The notes below the pieces were generated by a model, which searched no databases, was not told the DNA's origin, and saw only the letters and a program-made list of their open reading frames with translations. This document shows, piece by piece, positions 1 to 8,624 of a stretch of DNA of 64,000 nt. Each line of letters begins with the position of its first letter. Positions within the stretch are counted from its first letter, which is position 1. Source of the DNA: Desulfonatronovibrio hydrogenovorans DSM 9292 (GTDB lineage: Bacteria > Desulfobacterota > Desulfovibrionia > Desulfovibrionales > Desulfonatronovibrionaceae); assembly GCF_000686525.1 (NCBI RefSeq), contig NZ_JMKT01000008.1, positions 673,158 through 737,157 of the forward strand, written 5' to 3'. The translations under genes and the position numbers were made by a program.

Positions 1-858
1 TAGGTAGTCCCGGACCATGGATGACAAAGCCTTGATGTGGTCCGGGGTGGTGCCGCAGCATCCTCCCAGAAACTTGACCCCCATCTTGAGAAAAGGAAAA
101 AGTCTCTGAGCAAAATCTTCAGGGCCCAGCTTGAACACGGTCTGCCCGTTTTCCAGGACCGGCAGGCCGGCATTGGGTTGGATCAGCAACGGGGTTTCCA
201 GCCGGGGCAGCATGGATTTGACCAGGGGAATGAAGTCTTCAGGACCTGAACTGCAGTTAATGGCTATGATGTCCACGCCAAGATTCTGCATTGTGTCGAG
301 AAATACTGAAGGGGGAGTCCCGGTCAGGCTCTGTCCCTTTTCAAAAGTCATGGATACAGCTACAGGGAGATCGCATACTTCTCTGGCAGCGATGACCACT
401 GCCCTGGCTTCGGCCAGGTCAAAGTGAGTCTCGGCCAGGATAAGGTCTGCCCCGCCCAAAGCCAGTCCCTTGATTTGTTCCTTAAAGGCAGTCAGTAGTT
501 CTGGAAAGGAAATATCTCCCAGGGGGGCCAGTATTTTCCCGGTCGGACCAACACTCCCGGCTACAATAGCCCGGCCTTCAGCAGCCAGGACAGCAATTTC
601 TGCCATTTTTCTGTTGAAGTCCAATGGGTCCACGTCTGGACGCAATTTGTACCTGGTGCCGCCGAAGGTGTTGGCAGTGATTATTCTGGAGCCTGCCGAG
701 ATGTACAGGCTGTGGATCTCCCTGATGATTTCAGGGCGAGCCAGGCCCAAATCTTCAGGAGACTGGCCGGGTTTGAGTCCTCTGGATTGGAGAAGGGTCC
801 CCATGCCTCCATCAAAGATGATTATCCGGTCATTGTTCAGCAGTTGTGAAAAGCGCAT
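1..858 (-). CDS. Homocysteine S-methyltransferase domain protein (MetH-type), 3' end outside window
   Basis: The reverse strand is open from an ATG at 858 to the left edge without a stop. The N-terminus carries the barrel-start motif IIIFDGGMGTLLQ, then SAGSRIITANTFGG, and near the edge the zinc-binding GGCCGTTPDH motif. These are signatures of the Pfam S-methyl_trans family, which moves a methyl group to homocysteine to make methionine. About 286 residues are visible. After the zinc motif the frame continues (KALSSMVRDYL), so it could be a complete-domain enzyme ending just outside or the N-terminal part of a cobalamin-dependent MetH with pterin and B12 domains; the window cannot tell. An AGGAG lies about 14 bases before the ATG, a loose ribosome site. 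It is transcribed away from the sigma factor gene. Confidence 0.85.
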   Translation of the reverse strand, partial: MRFSQLLNNDRIIIFDGGMGTLLQSRGLKPGQSPEDLGLARPEIIREIHSLYISAGSRIITANTFGGTRYKLRPDVDPLDFNRKMAEIAVLAAEGRAIVAGSVGPTGKILAPLGDISFPELLTAFKEQIKGLALGGADLILAETHFDLAEARAVVIAAREVCDLPVAVSMTFEKGQSLTGTPPSVFLDTMQNLGVDIIAINCSSGPEDFIPLVKSMLPRLETPLLIQPNAGLPVLENGQTVFKLGPEDFAQRLFPFLKMGVKFLGGCCGTTPDHIKALSSMVRDYL

Positions 859-948
859 GAAAAAGCCTGCAACTCCTGGCGGGTGGTAGTTTGGCGCTTC
901 GGATGTACCGGAGGCCTTCTTGACTATTTGATAAATCGTAAAGAAAAC

Positions 949-977
949 GGCATACTGAAATTTATTGAAAAGGACAA
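949..977 (-). promoter_or_regulatory. Possible sigma-70 promoter for the homocysteine methyltransferase gene
   Basis: On the reverse strand a TTGTCC (972-977) and a TATGCC (949-954) are 17 bases apart, about 90 bases before the ATG at 858. The match is modest and the surroundings AT-rich, so it is a candidate only. No SAM or cobalamin riboswitch fold was recognised in 859-1155; the rest of this 297-base gap shows only a short GGGCC/GGCCC hairpin near 1062-1082. Confidence 0.25.
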
Positions 978-1155
978 ACAAAAACTATAAGCTCAAAAAT
1001 CCCTGGTTCAGCCTTGACAGGGCATCCAGACTGCATCCTGCTGGTTGATTTAGAGCTGACCGGGCCTTTTTTGATTTGGCCCTGACTCTTTTCCGGACCA
1101 GGGGGATGGAGCCTTGCTTATTTTGAACTGAGAATAACATCCGTGGATTGTCTCA

Positions 1156-2115
1156 ATGACCATAAAAGACAAAAATACTTCTGGAAAGTCCAAGCCGGAT
1201 CAGCAGAAAAAAAATAAAGATATTAAAGATATCTGTGCGAACAAGGGTTCAACTCCGTGTGTGACTGATCCGCTGAAAATTTATTTGCGTGAGCTGGGTC
1301 GCTTCCCTCCTTTGTCGGCTGAAGAAGAATTTGAACTGGCCAGGAAGTACAGAGAAGATGGGGATCGTGAATCAGCCCTGAAGCTGGTCACTTCCAACCT
1401 GCGCCTGGTGGTGAAGATAGCCATGGAGTTCCAGCGCAAGTGGATGAAAAATGTCCTGGATCTGATCCAGGAAGGCAACGTGGGGCTTATGAAAGCCCTG
1501 AAAAAGTTTGATCCAGACAAGGGGATCAAATTTTCCTATTACGCTTCTTTCTGGATCAGGGCCTACATACTCAAGTTTATTATGGACAACTGGAGGATGG
1601 TCAAGGTGGGGACCACCCAGGCCCAGCGCAAGCTGTTCTATAACCTGGGCAAGGAAAAGCAGCGTCTGGAATCTCTGGGCATTACTCCAGACGCGGACAC
1701 CATTTCTCAGAATCTGGATGTTTCCCAGGCCGACGTGGTGGAAATGGGACAGCGACTTGGTCAGCACGACCTTTCCCTGGACATGCCTTACAGTGATGAC
1801 TCGGAAATAACTCCTATGAACGTGATCCCGGCCATTGGCGATGGGGCAGAGGAGATCCTGCTTCAGGAAGAGACAGCCGGAATTTTGAATCAGAATATAC
1901 AGGAATTGCTGCCCAAACTCAATGAAAAGGAAAGGGACATCATTGAGTTGAGGTTGCTGGCAGAATCACCCATTACTTTAAGGGAGATAGGAGAAAAGTA
2001 CGGCATTACCCGAGAAAGGGTCAGGCAGATTGAAGCCAGGTTGCTGGAAAAAATCAAGAGCCAGATTACTGAAAATGTAACTGATTTTTCCAGGGAGTGG
2101 ATTGACGATGCATGA
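1156..2115 (+). CDS. rpoH: RNA polymerase sigma factor, RpoH (sigma-32) type
   Basis: A 319-residue group 3 sigma factor. Region 1.2 begins near residue 38 (DPLKIYLREL), region 2 has the core-binding and -10 segment ending in KFSYYASFWIRAYI, and region 4 holds a helix-turn-helix near residues 273-300 (LREIGEKYGITRERVRQIE). The QRKLFYNL sequence near residue 156 is close to the RpoH-box QRKLFFNL, which favours sigma-32 over RpoS or RpoD; the protein also lacks the large region 1.1 and non-conserved region of RpoD. The first 37 residues are Lys-rich and variable. In known systems RpoH directs RNA polymerase to heat-shock promoters. The next gene overlaps its stop. No strong ribosome site is visible before the ATG at 1156. 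Confidence 0.88.
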   Translation: MTIKDKNTSGKSKPDQQKKNKDIKDICANKGSTPCVTDPLKIYLRELGRFPPLSAEEEFELARKYREDGDRESALKLVTSNLRLVVKIAMEFQRKWMKNVLDLIQEGNVGLMKALKKFDPDKGIKFSYYASFWIRAYILKFIMDNWRMVKVGTTQAQRKLFYNLGKEKQRLESLGITPDADTISQNLDVSQADVVEMGQRLGQHDLSLDMPYSDDSEITPMNVIPAIGDGAEEILLQEETAGILNQNIQELLPKLNEKERDIIELRLLAESPITLREIGEKYGITRERVRQIEARLLEKIKSQITENVTDFSREWIDDA

Positions 2116-2881
2116 CAAGCTGGTCCGGGTAAGGAATAAGGCGGGGATGATAGCCCGGCAGTGCAATCTTGAATTTTATTCTCAGTTTTCTTCAGAATAT
2201 GCCCTTTCCAGGGATATATTTTTCAGTCACCCCATGATTCTGCGGCTCAGGGAGGATGTCCTGCCCTTTCTCAATGATGGGTTCGGTCATGGTATTGAAC
2301 ATTCCAAAAAGGTGGCCATTGACGCCGGCATGCTGGCCATCATAGAAACCAGGGCCTGGGAAAAGCCTGCTGAAAGCAAGAAGACATGCATTCTGGCCCA
2401 GATGTGTGGACTGCTTCATGATGTCTGCCGCCAGGATGAAGACCACGCCCGCAAAGGGGCAGAATTTTCTCTGTTGATCCTGAATAATTATCCTCTTTCC
2501 AGTAAAGACAAAGAAGACATCGCCTTTGCCGTAAGCAACCATGAAGCCTTTAAGGATGCTGAACGTGCAGATTCCCAAAGGCAGCAGATTCTAAGCGATG
2601 TTCTTTATGACGCTGACAAGTTTCGCTGGGGGCCGGACAATTTCATCACCACTCTCTGGGAAATATGCTGTTTTGAAGAGTGGTCGCTGGAAGAGATCAT
2701 TGAGCGTTTTCCCAAGGGGCTTAAGTTTATTGAAAGTGTCGGTGAAACCTTCAGGACTGAGACCGGCCGCATGTACGGGCCGGAATTCATTAAATGCGGC
2801 CTTGAAGTCGGTTCAAAGGTCTACAGACTTCTCAGGGAGGATTGCGGCCCAGACCTGGAAGCTGGATGCAGGCTGGATTAG
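2108..2881 (+). CDS. HD-domain phosphohydrolase-like protein
   Basis: About 257 residues with an HD metal-site pattern: His in GHGIEHS near residue 62, the HD pair in GLLHDVC near 104, a further His in SNHE near 143 and Asp in YDADKF near 169. This is the arrangement of HD hydrolases that act on nucleotides or phosphomonoesters; the substrate cannot be read from sequence. I chose ATG 2108 over an in-frame TTG at 2102 because AGGGAG at 2092-2097 sits 10 bases before the ATG but only 4 before the TTG. The start overlaps the end of the rpoH-like gene by 8 bases, so the two are probably translationally coupled, which hints at a stress-related role. Confidence 0.75.
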   Translation: MHDKLVRVRNKAGMIARQCNLEFYSQFSSEYALSRDIFFSHPMILRLREDVLPFLNDGFGHGIEHSKKVAIDAGMLAIIETRAWEKPAESKKTCILAQMCGLLHDVCRQDEDHARKGAEFSLLILNNYPLSSKDKEDIAFAVSNHEAFKDAERADSQRQQILSDVLYDADKFRWGPDNFITTLWEICCFEEWSLEEIIERFPKGLKFIESVGETFRTETGRMYGPEFIKCGLEVGSKVYRLLREDCGPDLEAGCRLD

Positions 2882-2979
2882 CCGGTCTTCAGGGTTGGAA
2901 GTCTGACTGGAACTAGTCAGGTTTCAAGGATGAACCGATAATTATTCAGACTTGGGCTGGTTGCTGCGATATTAATGAT

Positions 2980-4686
2980 ATGCTGATCAAAAATACCATA
3001 TTTATTCTGGGGTTCCTTGTCCTGCTTTGCGGATGCGCTGTCAAACCAGGTCCTGGGCCTGGAGCTCCGGTTCAGGACCTGGGTGTTGAAGCAAGGCTCA
3101 TCTATAACTACCTGAGAGCCCAGGACCATCTGGCCAGGGGGAATTTTCTGGAAGGGGCCGCTCATCTGGAGGAAATGGTCCGGATCAGACCTTCGGCCGA
3201 GCTGCTGATGGAGCTTGCCAGGTCCTACTGGAATGGACGGGATCAGGACAGGGCTGTTGAGTCTGCTCAAAAGGCGGCTGACCTGTTTCCTGGTGAGCCT
3301 GACCTGCTTTTTTTCCAGGCTGAACTGCTGCTGGCCGCCGGCAGGCAGGATGAAGCTGTGGAAGTTCTTGAACAGTACAGGGAAAAGGCTCCCCACGACC
3401 TGGGGGTGCTGCTGGATCTGGCCTCTTTTTATCTGGAGGCGGGAGATCATCCCAAGGTTATGGACATCCTGGATCAGGTTCCGGAAGGACAAAGGACGCC
3501 AGAGATATACTACTATATGGGCAGGGCTGCAGCTGAACTGGGAGACCGCAGAAAAGCGGTCATATTCATGAGACGGGCCGTAGATGAAGACCCGATGTTT
3601 CTGCAGGCCTGGGCTGAACTGGCTTTTATCTATGAACAGGACCGGGACTATCTCCAGGCTGAAAAGATTTATGAAAAACTCCTTGGTTTTGGAGAAACCA
3701 ATCCTGATTTGATCCTGCGGATCATAGAACTGAACCTTAAACTGAACAATCCGGACAAGGCCCTGGATTTTCTTGAAAGAGGCCCGGTTGATGTCCAGTT
3801 CAGGCTGGACGGAGCCAATCAGTTCATAAGGAACAGTTTTTATGATCATGCCTATGAGATCCTGGATCAGATAAGGCTCAGGGGGGCTTATCCTCCAACA
3901 GTCTACTTTTATCTGGCCCTGATAGCCTATGAGGGTTGGTCTGATCCAGATGAAGCTCTGGATCAGCTTCACAATATTCCAGAAGATGATTTTTATTACC
4001 TTCAGTCCCTGTCCTTCATGATCCAGATTCATTATGAACAGAAGAACTATGGGCAGGCCCTGGATCTGGCCAGGTTGGGCAGGGCGGCTCAAACTCCGGA
4101 GGTCAGGTTCTTTCTTTTTGAATCGGTGCTGCTTGAGATCCTTGACGATCACCAGGCCGCCTTGGATGTCATTGAGCTGGGACTGGAAAAATGGCCTCTG
4201 AACAGCGATCTTTTGTTCAGAAAAGGGGTTGTTCTGGACAAAATGGGCCAAAGGGAAATGTCCTTGACTGTCATGGAAGAAATAATCTCCGTAGACCAGG
4301 ATCATCATGAGGCCCTGAATTATGTGGGCTATACCCTGGCTGATGACAACAAGGACCTGGACAGGGCTTTGGTACTGATAAAAAGAGCTTTGAGCCTGGA
4401 CCCTTATAATGGCTATTACATTGATTCTCTGGCCTGGGTTTATTACCGGCAGAGCAATTATTCCCTGGCCTGGAAGGAAATCCAGCGGGCAGTAGAGCTT
4501 GTCGATACTGATCCTGTAATATGGGAACACTATGGAGACATTGCCAGGGTCATGAGCATGCCCGATCTGGCCCTTTTCGGGTATAAAAATGCTCTTGCCC
4601 ATGACCCTGAAGATCCTGACAGAATTCTGGACAAGCTCCAGACGGTTCAGGACGAACTGCAGGAAAAGGCAACAGGTCCGGAATGA
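2980..4686 (+). CDS. TPR-repeat lipoprotein
   Basis: A 568-residue protein with a lipoprotein signal: hydrophobic residues 5-18 and lipobox LLCGC, lipidated Cys near residue 19. The remainder is built of tetratricopeptide repeats, recognisable by the W/L-G-Y-A spacing and paired helices (for example LLMELARSYWNGRDQDRAVE, AWAELAFIYEQDRDYLQAEK, YIDSLAWVYYRQSNYSLAW). TPR arrays are protein-binding scaffolds; related outer-membrane-lipid anchored proteins in Deltaproteobacteria are usually annotated only as TPR proteins. Its last codons overlap the start of the next lipoprotein gene by ATGA, so the two are likely made together and may form one envelope complex. A long reverse-strand frame over it is a coding shadow. 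Confidence 0.88.
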   Translation: MLIKNTIFILGFLVLLCGCAVKPGPGPGAPVQDLGVEARLIYNYLRAQDHLARGNFLEGAAHLEEMVRIRPSAELLMELARSYWNGRDQDRAVESAQKAADLFPGEPDLLFFQAELLLAAGRQDEAVEVLEQYREKAPHDLGVLLDLASFYLEAGDHPKVMDILDQVPEGQRTPEIYYYMGRAAAELGDRRKAVIFMRRAVDEDPMFLQAWAELAFIYEQDRDYLQAEKIYEKLLGFGETNPDLILRIIELNLKLNNPDKALDFLERGPVDVQFRLDGANQFIRNSFYDHAYEILDQIRLRGAYPPTVYFYLALIAYEGWSDPDEALDQLHNIPEDDFYYLQSLSFMIQIHYEQKNYGQALDLARLGRAAQTPEVRFFLFESVLLEILDDHQAALDVIELGLEKWPLNSDLLFRKGVVLDKMGQREMSLTVMEEIISVDQDHHEALNYVGYTLADDNKDLDRALVLIKRALSLDPYNGYYIDSLAWVYYRQSNYSLAWKEIQRAVELVDTDPVIWEHYGDIARVMSMPDLALFGYKNALAHDPEDPDRILDKLQTVQDELQEKATGPE

Positions 4687-5453
4687 TAGGAAGCTTTTTT
4701 ATCCGGTCCCTGGTATGCATGCTGATTTTTCTTGGACTAGCCGGATGCGCCCCCAAAAAGATTCCTCTGGAAAGGCCCCCTGAAACGGTCTGGGCTGATT
4801 TTCTGTCCGGGATTTCTGAAATACCCCCTGGACAGCCTTTTCTCATCAACGCTTCTGTCAGTTATATTACTCCTGGTCAGAGGAACCGGATCAGGTCGGT
4901 TTTGTGGGGAAGGATCAATTATCCTATCCGCATGGATTTAAGTGCCGGATTCGGCCAGACCATAGCCATGTGGTATGAAGACGACCTGGTGTGGCAGGCG
5001 TATTTTCCCGGGGAAAACACAACGTACGTCCATCACGACGGAAGCCTCGGGGCCAGCATGCTTGGCTATCCCAGTCCTCTGGACCTCAGGGCAACGGTCA
5101 TGGTCCTTCTTGGAGCTTTCGGTGAGCTGGTCCCGGAAACTTATCACCGGGCAATAATTTATAATGGCCGCTGGAAGTATGAAGTCAAAGACCATCTGGT
5201 CCAGGAGGTGGTCCTGGCCCAGGATGGAACGGTTCATTCCATGGCTGGTCAGGGATGGCAGGTGGTGCTGGGGGACAGGACCGAAAACGGTGAGTTCAGT
5301 TATTATTCCAGGTTGGACATGGAGCTGTCAGATAGTGACAGGGCTCTGGTCCGGATCAGGTCGGTCAGTTTTAACGGAGAAGGCTGGGAAGATGATCAGC
5401 TTATCCTGGAAACACCTCCCGGGGCTGGCGTGGTTTATCTTCCCGATTTTTAA
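4683..5453 (+). CDS. LolB-like outer-membrane lipoprotein
   Basis: A 256-residue protein with a signal peptide ending in the lipobox LAGC (Cys near residue 22). The mature part is predicted rich in beta strands (INASVSYITPGQRNRIRSVLWGR, repeated aromatic strands), starting with a section like that of the LolB/outer-membrane carrier lipoproteins, which accept lipoproteins from LolA and insert them in the outer membrane. Length fits LolB-like proteins of Deltaproteobacteria, often annotated as DUF4292-type. The assignment rests on fold-level resemblance and on coupling (4-base ATGA overlap) with the TPR lipoprotein gene; treat the exact role as a hypothesis. Confidence 0.65.
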   Translation: MIGSFFIRSLVCMLIFLGLAGCAPKKIPLERPPETVWADFLSGISEIPPGQPFLINASVSYITPGQRNRIRSVLWGRINYPIRMDLSAGFGQTIAMWYEDDLVWQAYFPGENTTYVHHDGSLGASMLGYPSPLDLRATVMVLLGAFGELVPETYHRAIIYNGRWKYEVKDHLVQEVVLAQDGTVHSMAGQGWQVVLGDRTENGEFSYYSRLDMELSDSDRALVRIRSVSFNGEGWEDDQLILETPPGAGVVYLPDF

Positions 5454-5463
5454 GATTTTCGCA

Positions 5464-5534
5464 GCCTGCCGGGTACTTTGGCAGGCAATTTAAGGGGGTT
5501 GACCAGGGGCTTGACAGGCCCGGGCAAGTCAACC
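5464..5534. repeat. Two short inverted repeats between the lipoprotein and coiled-coil genes
   Basis: GCCTGCC (5464-5470) pairs with GGCAGGC (5480-5486), just after the lipoprotein stop codon; GGTTGAC (5497-5503) pairs with GTCAACC (5528-5534) around an inner GGGC/GCCC. Neither is followed by a run of T, so a Rho-independent terminator is not supported; they may stabilise the mRNA end. Confidence 0.35.
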
Positions 5535-5582
5535 ATTCTCTGCCGGTCTGGATTTTAGACCTGGATTCGCAGGCCGGAAGTC

Positions 5583-5990
5583 ATGTCAAGTTTCAACGAG
5601 CAAGAGGCAGAAACCATGAAATCTTCAACTGACCGGTGTTTGCAGGATCACGCCCTGAAGAGCGGGCTTGGTCCTTTTGAGTTGTTCCGGGCTGGATGGA
5701 TCGTGATTTTCACCGAGATCGGCTGGTCCTTCAAAAACCTGTGCGTCAGCTGGGAAATCAGCCAGCTGAAAAAAAGAATTGTCCAGGAAAAGATCAGGCT
5801 GGCCGACCTGGTGGTGGAGGAGACGAAAAAGTCCGGATCTGAAGTAAGTTTCAAGTCACCTGAGCTGGACCTTGTCCTGGGGCAGATGGGACTTTTGAAT
5901 GAGGAGATCCTGTACCTGGAAAAAGAACTGCTGGCCAGGAGGCAGATGTTTGTTGAAAAGCGAAGAAAAAGAATTTTTAAAAAAAGATAG
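5583..5990 (+). CDS. Small coiled-coil protein of unknown function
   Basis: 135 residues, not recognised. There is no clear signal peptide; residues 30-50 (PFELFRAGWIVIFTEIGWSF) form an amphipathic or weakly membrane-active segment, and two charged helices follow (about 55-80 and 95-135) with heptad-like Leu/Ile spacing, ending in a very basic tail (KRRKRIFKKR). It precedes rpiB by 16 bases and tkt beyond, so it is probably cotranscribed with pentose-phosphate genes. A GGAAG sits 2 to 7 bases before the ATG at 5583. It could be a peripheral membrane or nucleic-acid-binding helical protein; nothing in the sequence decides this. Confidence 0.6.
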   Translation: MSSFNEQEAETMKSSTDRCLQDHALKSGLGPFELFRAGWIVIFTEIGWSFKNLCVSWEISQLKKRIVQEKIRLADLVVEETKKSGSEVSFKSPELDLVLGQMGLLNEEILYLEKELLARRQMFVEKRRKRIFKKR

Positions 5991-6006
5991 AGAAGTAAGC
6001 AGCAAC

Positions 6007-6450
6007 ATGAAGAAAAAAATTGTTTTTGGTTCGGATCACGCCGGGATGAATCTCAAAGAGACCCTGATGGATCACCTTGGCCATGGGTATGACATCATGG
6101 ATGTGGGACCTTCAGAAAAGACAAGTTGTGATTATCCGGTTTATGCAAAAAAGCTCTGCACCAAGGTCCTGGAACTCGGGTGCCCGGGCATACTCATCTG
6201 TGGATCAGGGATTGGAATGTCCATTGCAGCCAATCGCATTCCCGGGATTAGGGCAGCCCTGTGCTCCAATGAATACATGGCCAGAATGTCCAGGATGCAT
6301 AACAATGCCAATGTCCTCTGCCTGGGGGAAAGAATTATCGGGGTTGACCTGGCCAGAAGTATTATGGACGCTTTCCTCTGCTCTTCCTTTGAAGGAGGAA
6401 GGCACCTTCAACGGATCGAGCTGATGGAAAATATGGTCCAGTCCTGCTGA
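6007..6450 (+). CDS. rpiB: Ribose-5-phosphate isomerase B
   Basis: 147 residues, the normal RpiB/LacAB length. It begins KIVFGSDHAGMNLKE, has the active-site Cys loop ILICGSGIGMSIAANR near residues 62-77 and the RHNNANVL-like stretch SRMHNNANVLCLGER near 98-112. The enzyme interconverts ribose 5-phosphate and ribulose 5-phosphate in the cytosol. The start at 6007 is chosen because homology begins there; the frame is open further upstream but that part overlaps the preceding gene. It lies directly before tkt, which uses the same sugar phosphates, so the pair serves the non-oxidative pentose phosphate pathway. Confidence 0.93.
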   Translation: MKKKIVFGSDHAGMNLKETLMDHLGHGYDIMDVGPSEKTSCDYPVYAKKLCTKVLELGCPGILICGSGIGMSIAANRIPGIRAALCSNEYMARMSRMHNNANVLCLGERIIGVDLARSIMDAFLCSSFEGGRHLQRIELMENMVQSC

Positions 6451-6535
6451 TCCTCTCCTAATAATGAGGAGGCACCTGACGCAGGGCTGTTATTACAATC
6501 ACATGCTAAACCAGAAGTCTGAAACGGGATTTCAA

Positions 6536-8512
6536 ATGACAAAAGAACTCGATTACAAAGTAGTCAACATTATCAAGGGACTGATCATGGATGGCACCAG
6601 AAAGGCTGATTCCGGCCATCCTGGTGGGGCCATGTCTTCAGCCGATTATTTATATATTCTGTTCAGGGAATTCCTTGATTTCAATCCTGAGGATGACCAG
6701 TGGTTTAACCGGGACAGGTTTGTTCTGTCAGCAGGGCATGAATCCATGCTTCTTTACAGTGTGCTGTGCATGAGCGGCTTTCTGACCCTGGACGACCTGA
6801 AGTCCTTCAGGCAGTGGGGCAGCCGGACTCCGGGGCATCCCGAACACCATATGACTCCGGGAGTCGAAGCCACCACCGGGCCCCTGGGACAGGGGGTGGG
6901 AATGTCCGTAGGCATGGCTGTTGCCGAGTCTTTTTTACGGGCCAACCTGGGATCTGAGATCTGCAATCATTTTACGTATGTCCTGGCATCAGATGGAGAC
7001 CTGCAGGAACCTATTTCTCTGGGCAGTGCTGCTCTGGCTGGAGGATGGGGGCTTGGCAAGCTCATTGTTTACTACGACAGCAATAAGATTCAGCTGGCTG
7101 GACCAACAGACCGGGCTGACTGCTCTGATTATAAAAAAATATTTGAGGCCTTCTGCTGGCAGGTCATAGAGATAGACGGACATGACCACGACCAGATCCG
7201 AAAGGCCATTACAGCTGCAAAGACCGAAGAACAGAGGCCGACCTTGATCATCGGTCATACTGTTATGGCCAAGGGCAGTGCAAGTTTAGAGGGCAGTGAA
7301 AAAACCCACGGGGCTCCCTTTTCTCCAGAGGAAATATCTCAAACCAAAGCAAGACTCAGCCTTCCCCAGGACAAGGAATTCTACCTTCCCCAGGACGCCC
7401 TGGACCATTTCCAGGACAGGTTTTCATCCCTGATTCAGAAAGCGGATCACTGGAAACACAGGCTTGATGAGGTGCTGCGCAGCTCTGAAGAAAAGACCAG
7501 GTTTTGGAATTTCATCCATGCTGCACCTGAGTCCAGACATCTTGATTTTCCAGACTTTGAGCCCGGGCAGAACATTGCAACCCGCAAGGCATTTGGTTCC
7601 TGTTTGAATGCCTTGATGGATCAGCTGCCTAATTTTCTAGGTGGATCAGCAGACCTTGACCCTTCTAACCAGACTGTAAAATTCAGGGAAGGGACCGGAA
7701 TTTTTCATAACGTCACCAACCCGTCCGGAAGGTACCTGCCGTTTGGAGTAAGGGAGTTCCCCATGGGAGCAATCTTGAACGGCATGGCTCTTCATGGGGG
7801 AGTAATCGGCTTTGGAGCAACCTTCCTTGTTTTTTCCGACTACGAGAGAAACGCCCTGCGCATGGCTGCGCTGCAGAAGCTTCCGGTGCTCCATATATTC
7901 ACCCATGATTCGTTCTATGTCGGGGAAGACGGTCCCACCCACCAGCCCATAGAACACATCAGTTCCTTGCGGCTTATCCCGGATTTTTATGTGTTCAGAC
8001 CGGCAGATGCCGTGGAGACGAAACTATCCCTGGGAATAGCCTTGGCCCAGACCAAAACTCCCAGTGCCTTAATGCTGACCAGACAGGGAGTGCCGGTTCT
8101 GGATCTTGACAAGTTTCCCCAGGTCGCAACCGGGGTGGAAAAAGGGGCATACATACTCAAGGACGTTCAGGACCCGGAAATAATCATCATTGCTTCGGGT
8201 TCCGAAGTTCACATCGCCATGGAGGCTGCTTCAATTCTTGCCCCGTCCAGGATCAGGGTGGTCAGCGCCCCGTGTCTGGAGTTGTTTGAAGCCCAGGACG
8301 ATGAGTATAAGGAAACCATCCTGCCTGGGCATGTCAGGAAGAGGTTCGCCATTGAAGCTGGTAGAAAAGACATCTGGTACAGGTATGTGGGGCTGGATGG
8401 ATACGTCTATGGGCTGGACAGATTTGGAGAGTCAGCCCCAGGCAAGGTCCTGGCTGAGAAATTCGGTTTTACTGCCAAACAGTTTGCTGAATTCGTCAAA
8501 AAGAGGATCTAG
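6536..8512 (+). CDS. tkt: Transketolase
   Basis: 658 residues, full length. Features: substrate and TPP-side His in SGHPGGAMS near residues 26-34, the TPP/metal motif starting ASDGDLQEPISLG near 150 and ending YDSNKI, and the pyrimidine-domain part FLVFSDYERNALRMAALQ and THDSFYVGEDGPTHQPIEH. It moves two-carbon units between sugar phosphates. Upstream in-frame ATGs exist at 6464 and 6503, but only the ATG at 6536 has a GGGA at a fair distance and matches the family N-terminus (TKELDYKVVNIIKG). An AGGAGG at about 6467 is too far away to serve it. The gene ends before two tandem terminators. Confidence 0.95.
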   Translation: MTKELDYKVVNIIKGLIMDGTRKADSGHPGGAMSSADYLYILFREFLDFNPEDDQWFNRDRFVLSAGHESMLLYSVLCMSGFLTLDDLKSFRQWGSRTPGHPEHHMTPGVEATTGPLGQGVGMSVGMAVAESFLRANLGSEICNHFTYVLASDGDLQEPISLGSAALAGGWGLGKLIVYYDSNKIQLAGPTDRADCSDYKKIFEAFCWQVIEIDGHDHDQIRKAITAAKTEEQRPTLIIGHTVMAKGSASLEGSEKTHGAPFSPEEISQTKARLSLPQDKEFYLPQDALDHFQDRFSSLIQKADHWKHRLDEVLRSSEEKTRFWNFIHAAPESRHLDFPDFEPGQNIATRKAFGSCLNALMDQLPNFLGGSADLDPSNQTVKFREGTGIFHNVTNPSGRYLPFGVREFPMGAILNGMALHGGVIGFGATFLVFSDYERNALRMAALQKLPVLHIFTHDSFYVGEDGPTHQPIEHISSLRLIPDFYVFRPADAVETKLSLGIALAQTKTPSALMLTRQGVPVLDLDKFPQVATGVEKGAYILKDVQDPEIIIIASGSEVHIAMEAASILAPSRIRVVSAPCLELFEAQDDEYKETILPGHVRKRFAIEAGRKDIWYRYVGLDGYVYGLDRFGESAPGKVLAEKFGFTAKQFAEFVKKRI

Positions 8513-8526
8513 AAGCATCTGTTCAA

Positions 8527-8572
8527 CCGGGCCCCATATATTTCAGGCCTTCCTGTAAGGGGTCCGGTTTTT
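8527..8572 (+). terminator. Rho-independent terminator after tkt
   Basis: CCGGGCCCC (8527-8535) pairs along its length with GGGGTCCGG (8559-8567, one G-T pair), with an inner CAGG/CCTG mini-stem, followed by TTTTTC. It sits 15 bases after the tkt stop. Confidence 0.75.
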
Positions 8573-8582
8573 CTTGAGCCGT

Positions 8583-8604
8583 CCGGGATTTGTCCCGGCT
8601 TTTT
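8583..8604 (+). terminator. Second, back-up terminator after tkt
   Basis: CCGGGA (8583-8588), loop TTTG, TCCCGG (8593-8598), then CTTTTT. It is oriented for plus-strand transcripts; on the minus strand no T-run follows, so the heme operon, which ends nearby, has no clear terminator of its own. Confidence 0.65.
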
Positions 8605-8624
8605 GCTGCCTCAGATCAACCAGT

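Noticed and set aside
2917..4602. 561-codon open frame on the minus strand over the TPR lipoprotein gene
   Set aside because: It mirrors the plus-strand gene, has no ribosome site, no domain and unusual composition (Ile/Gln/Pro-rich). The plus strand has a lipobox and clear TPR repeats.
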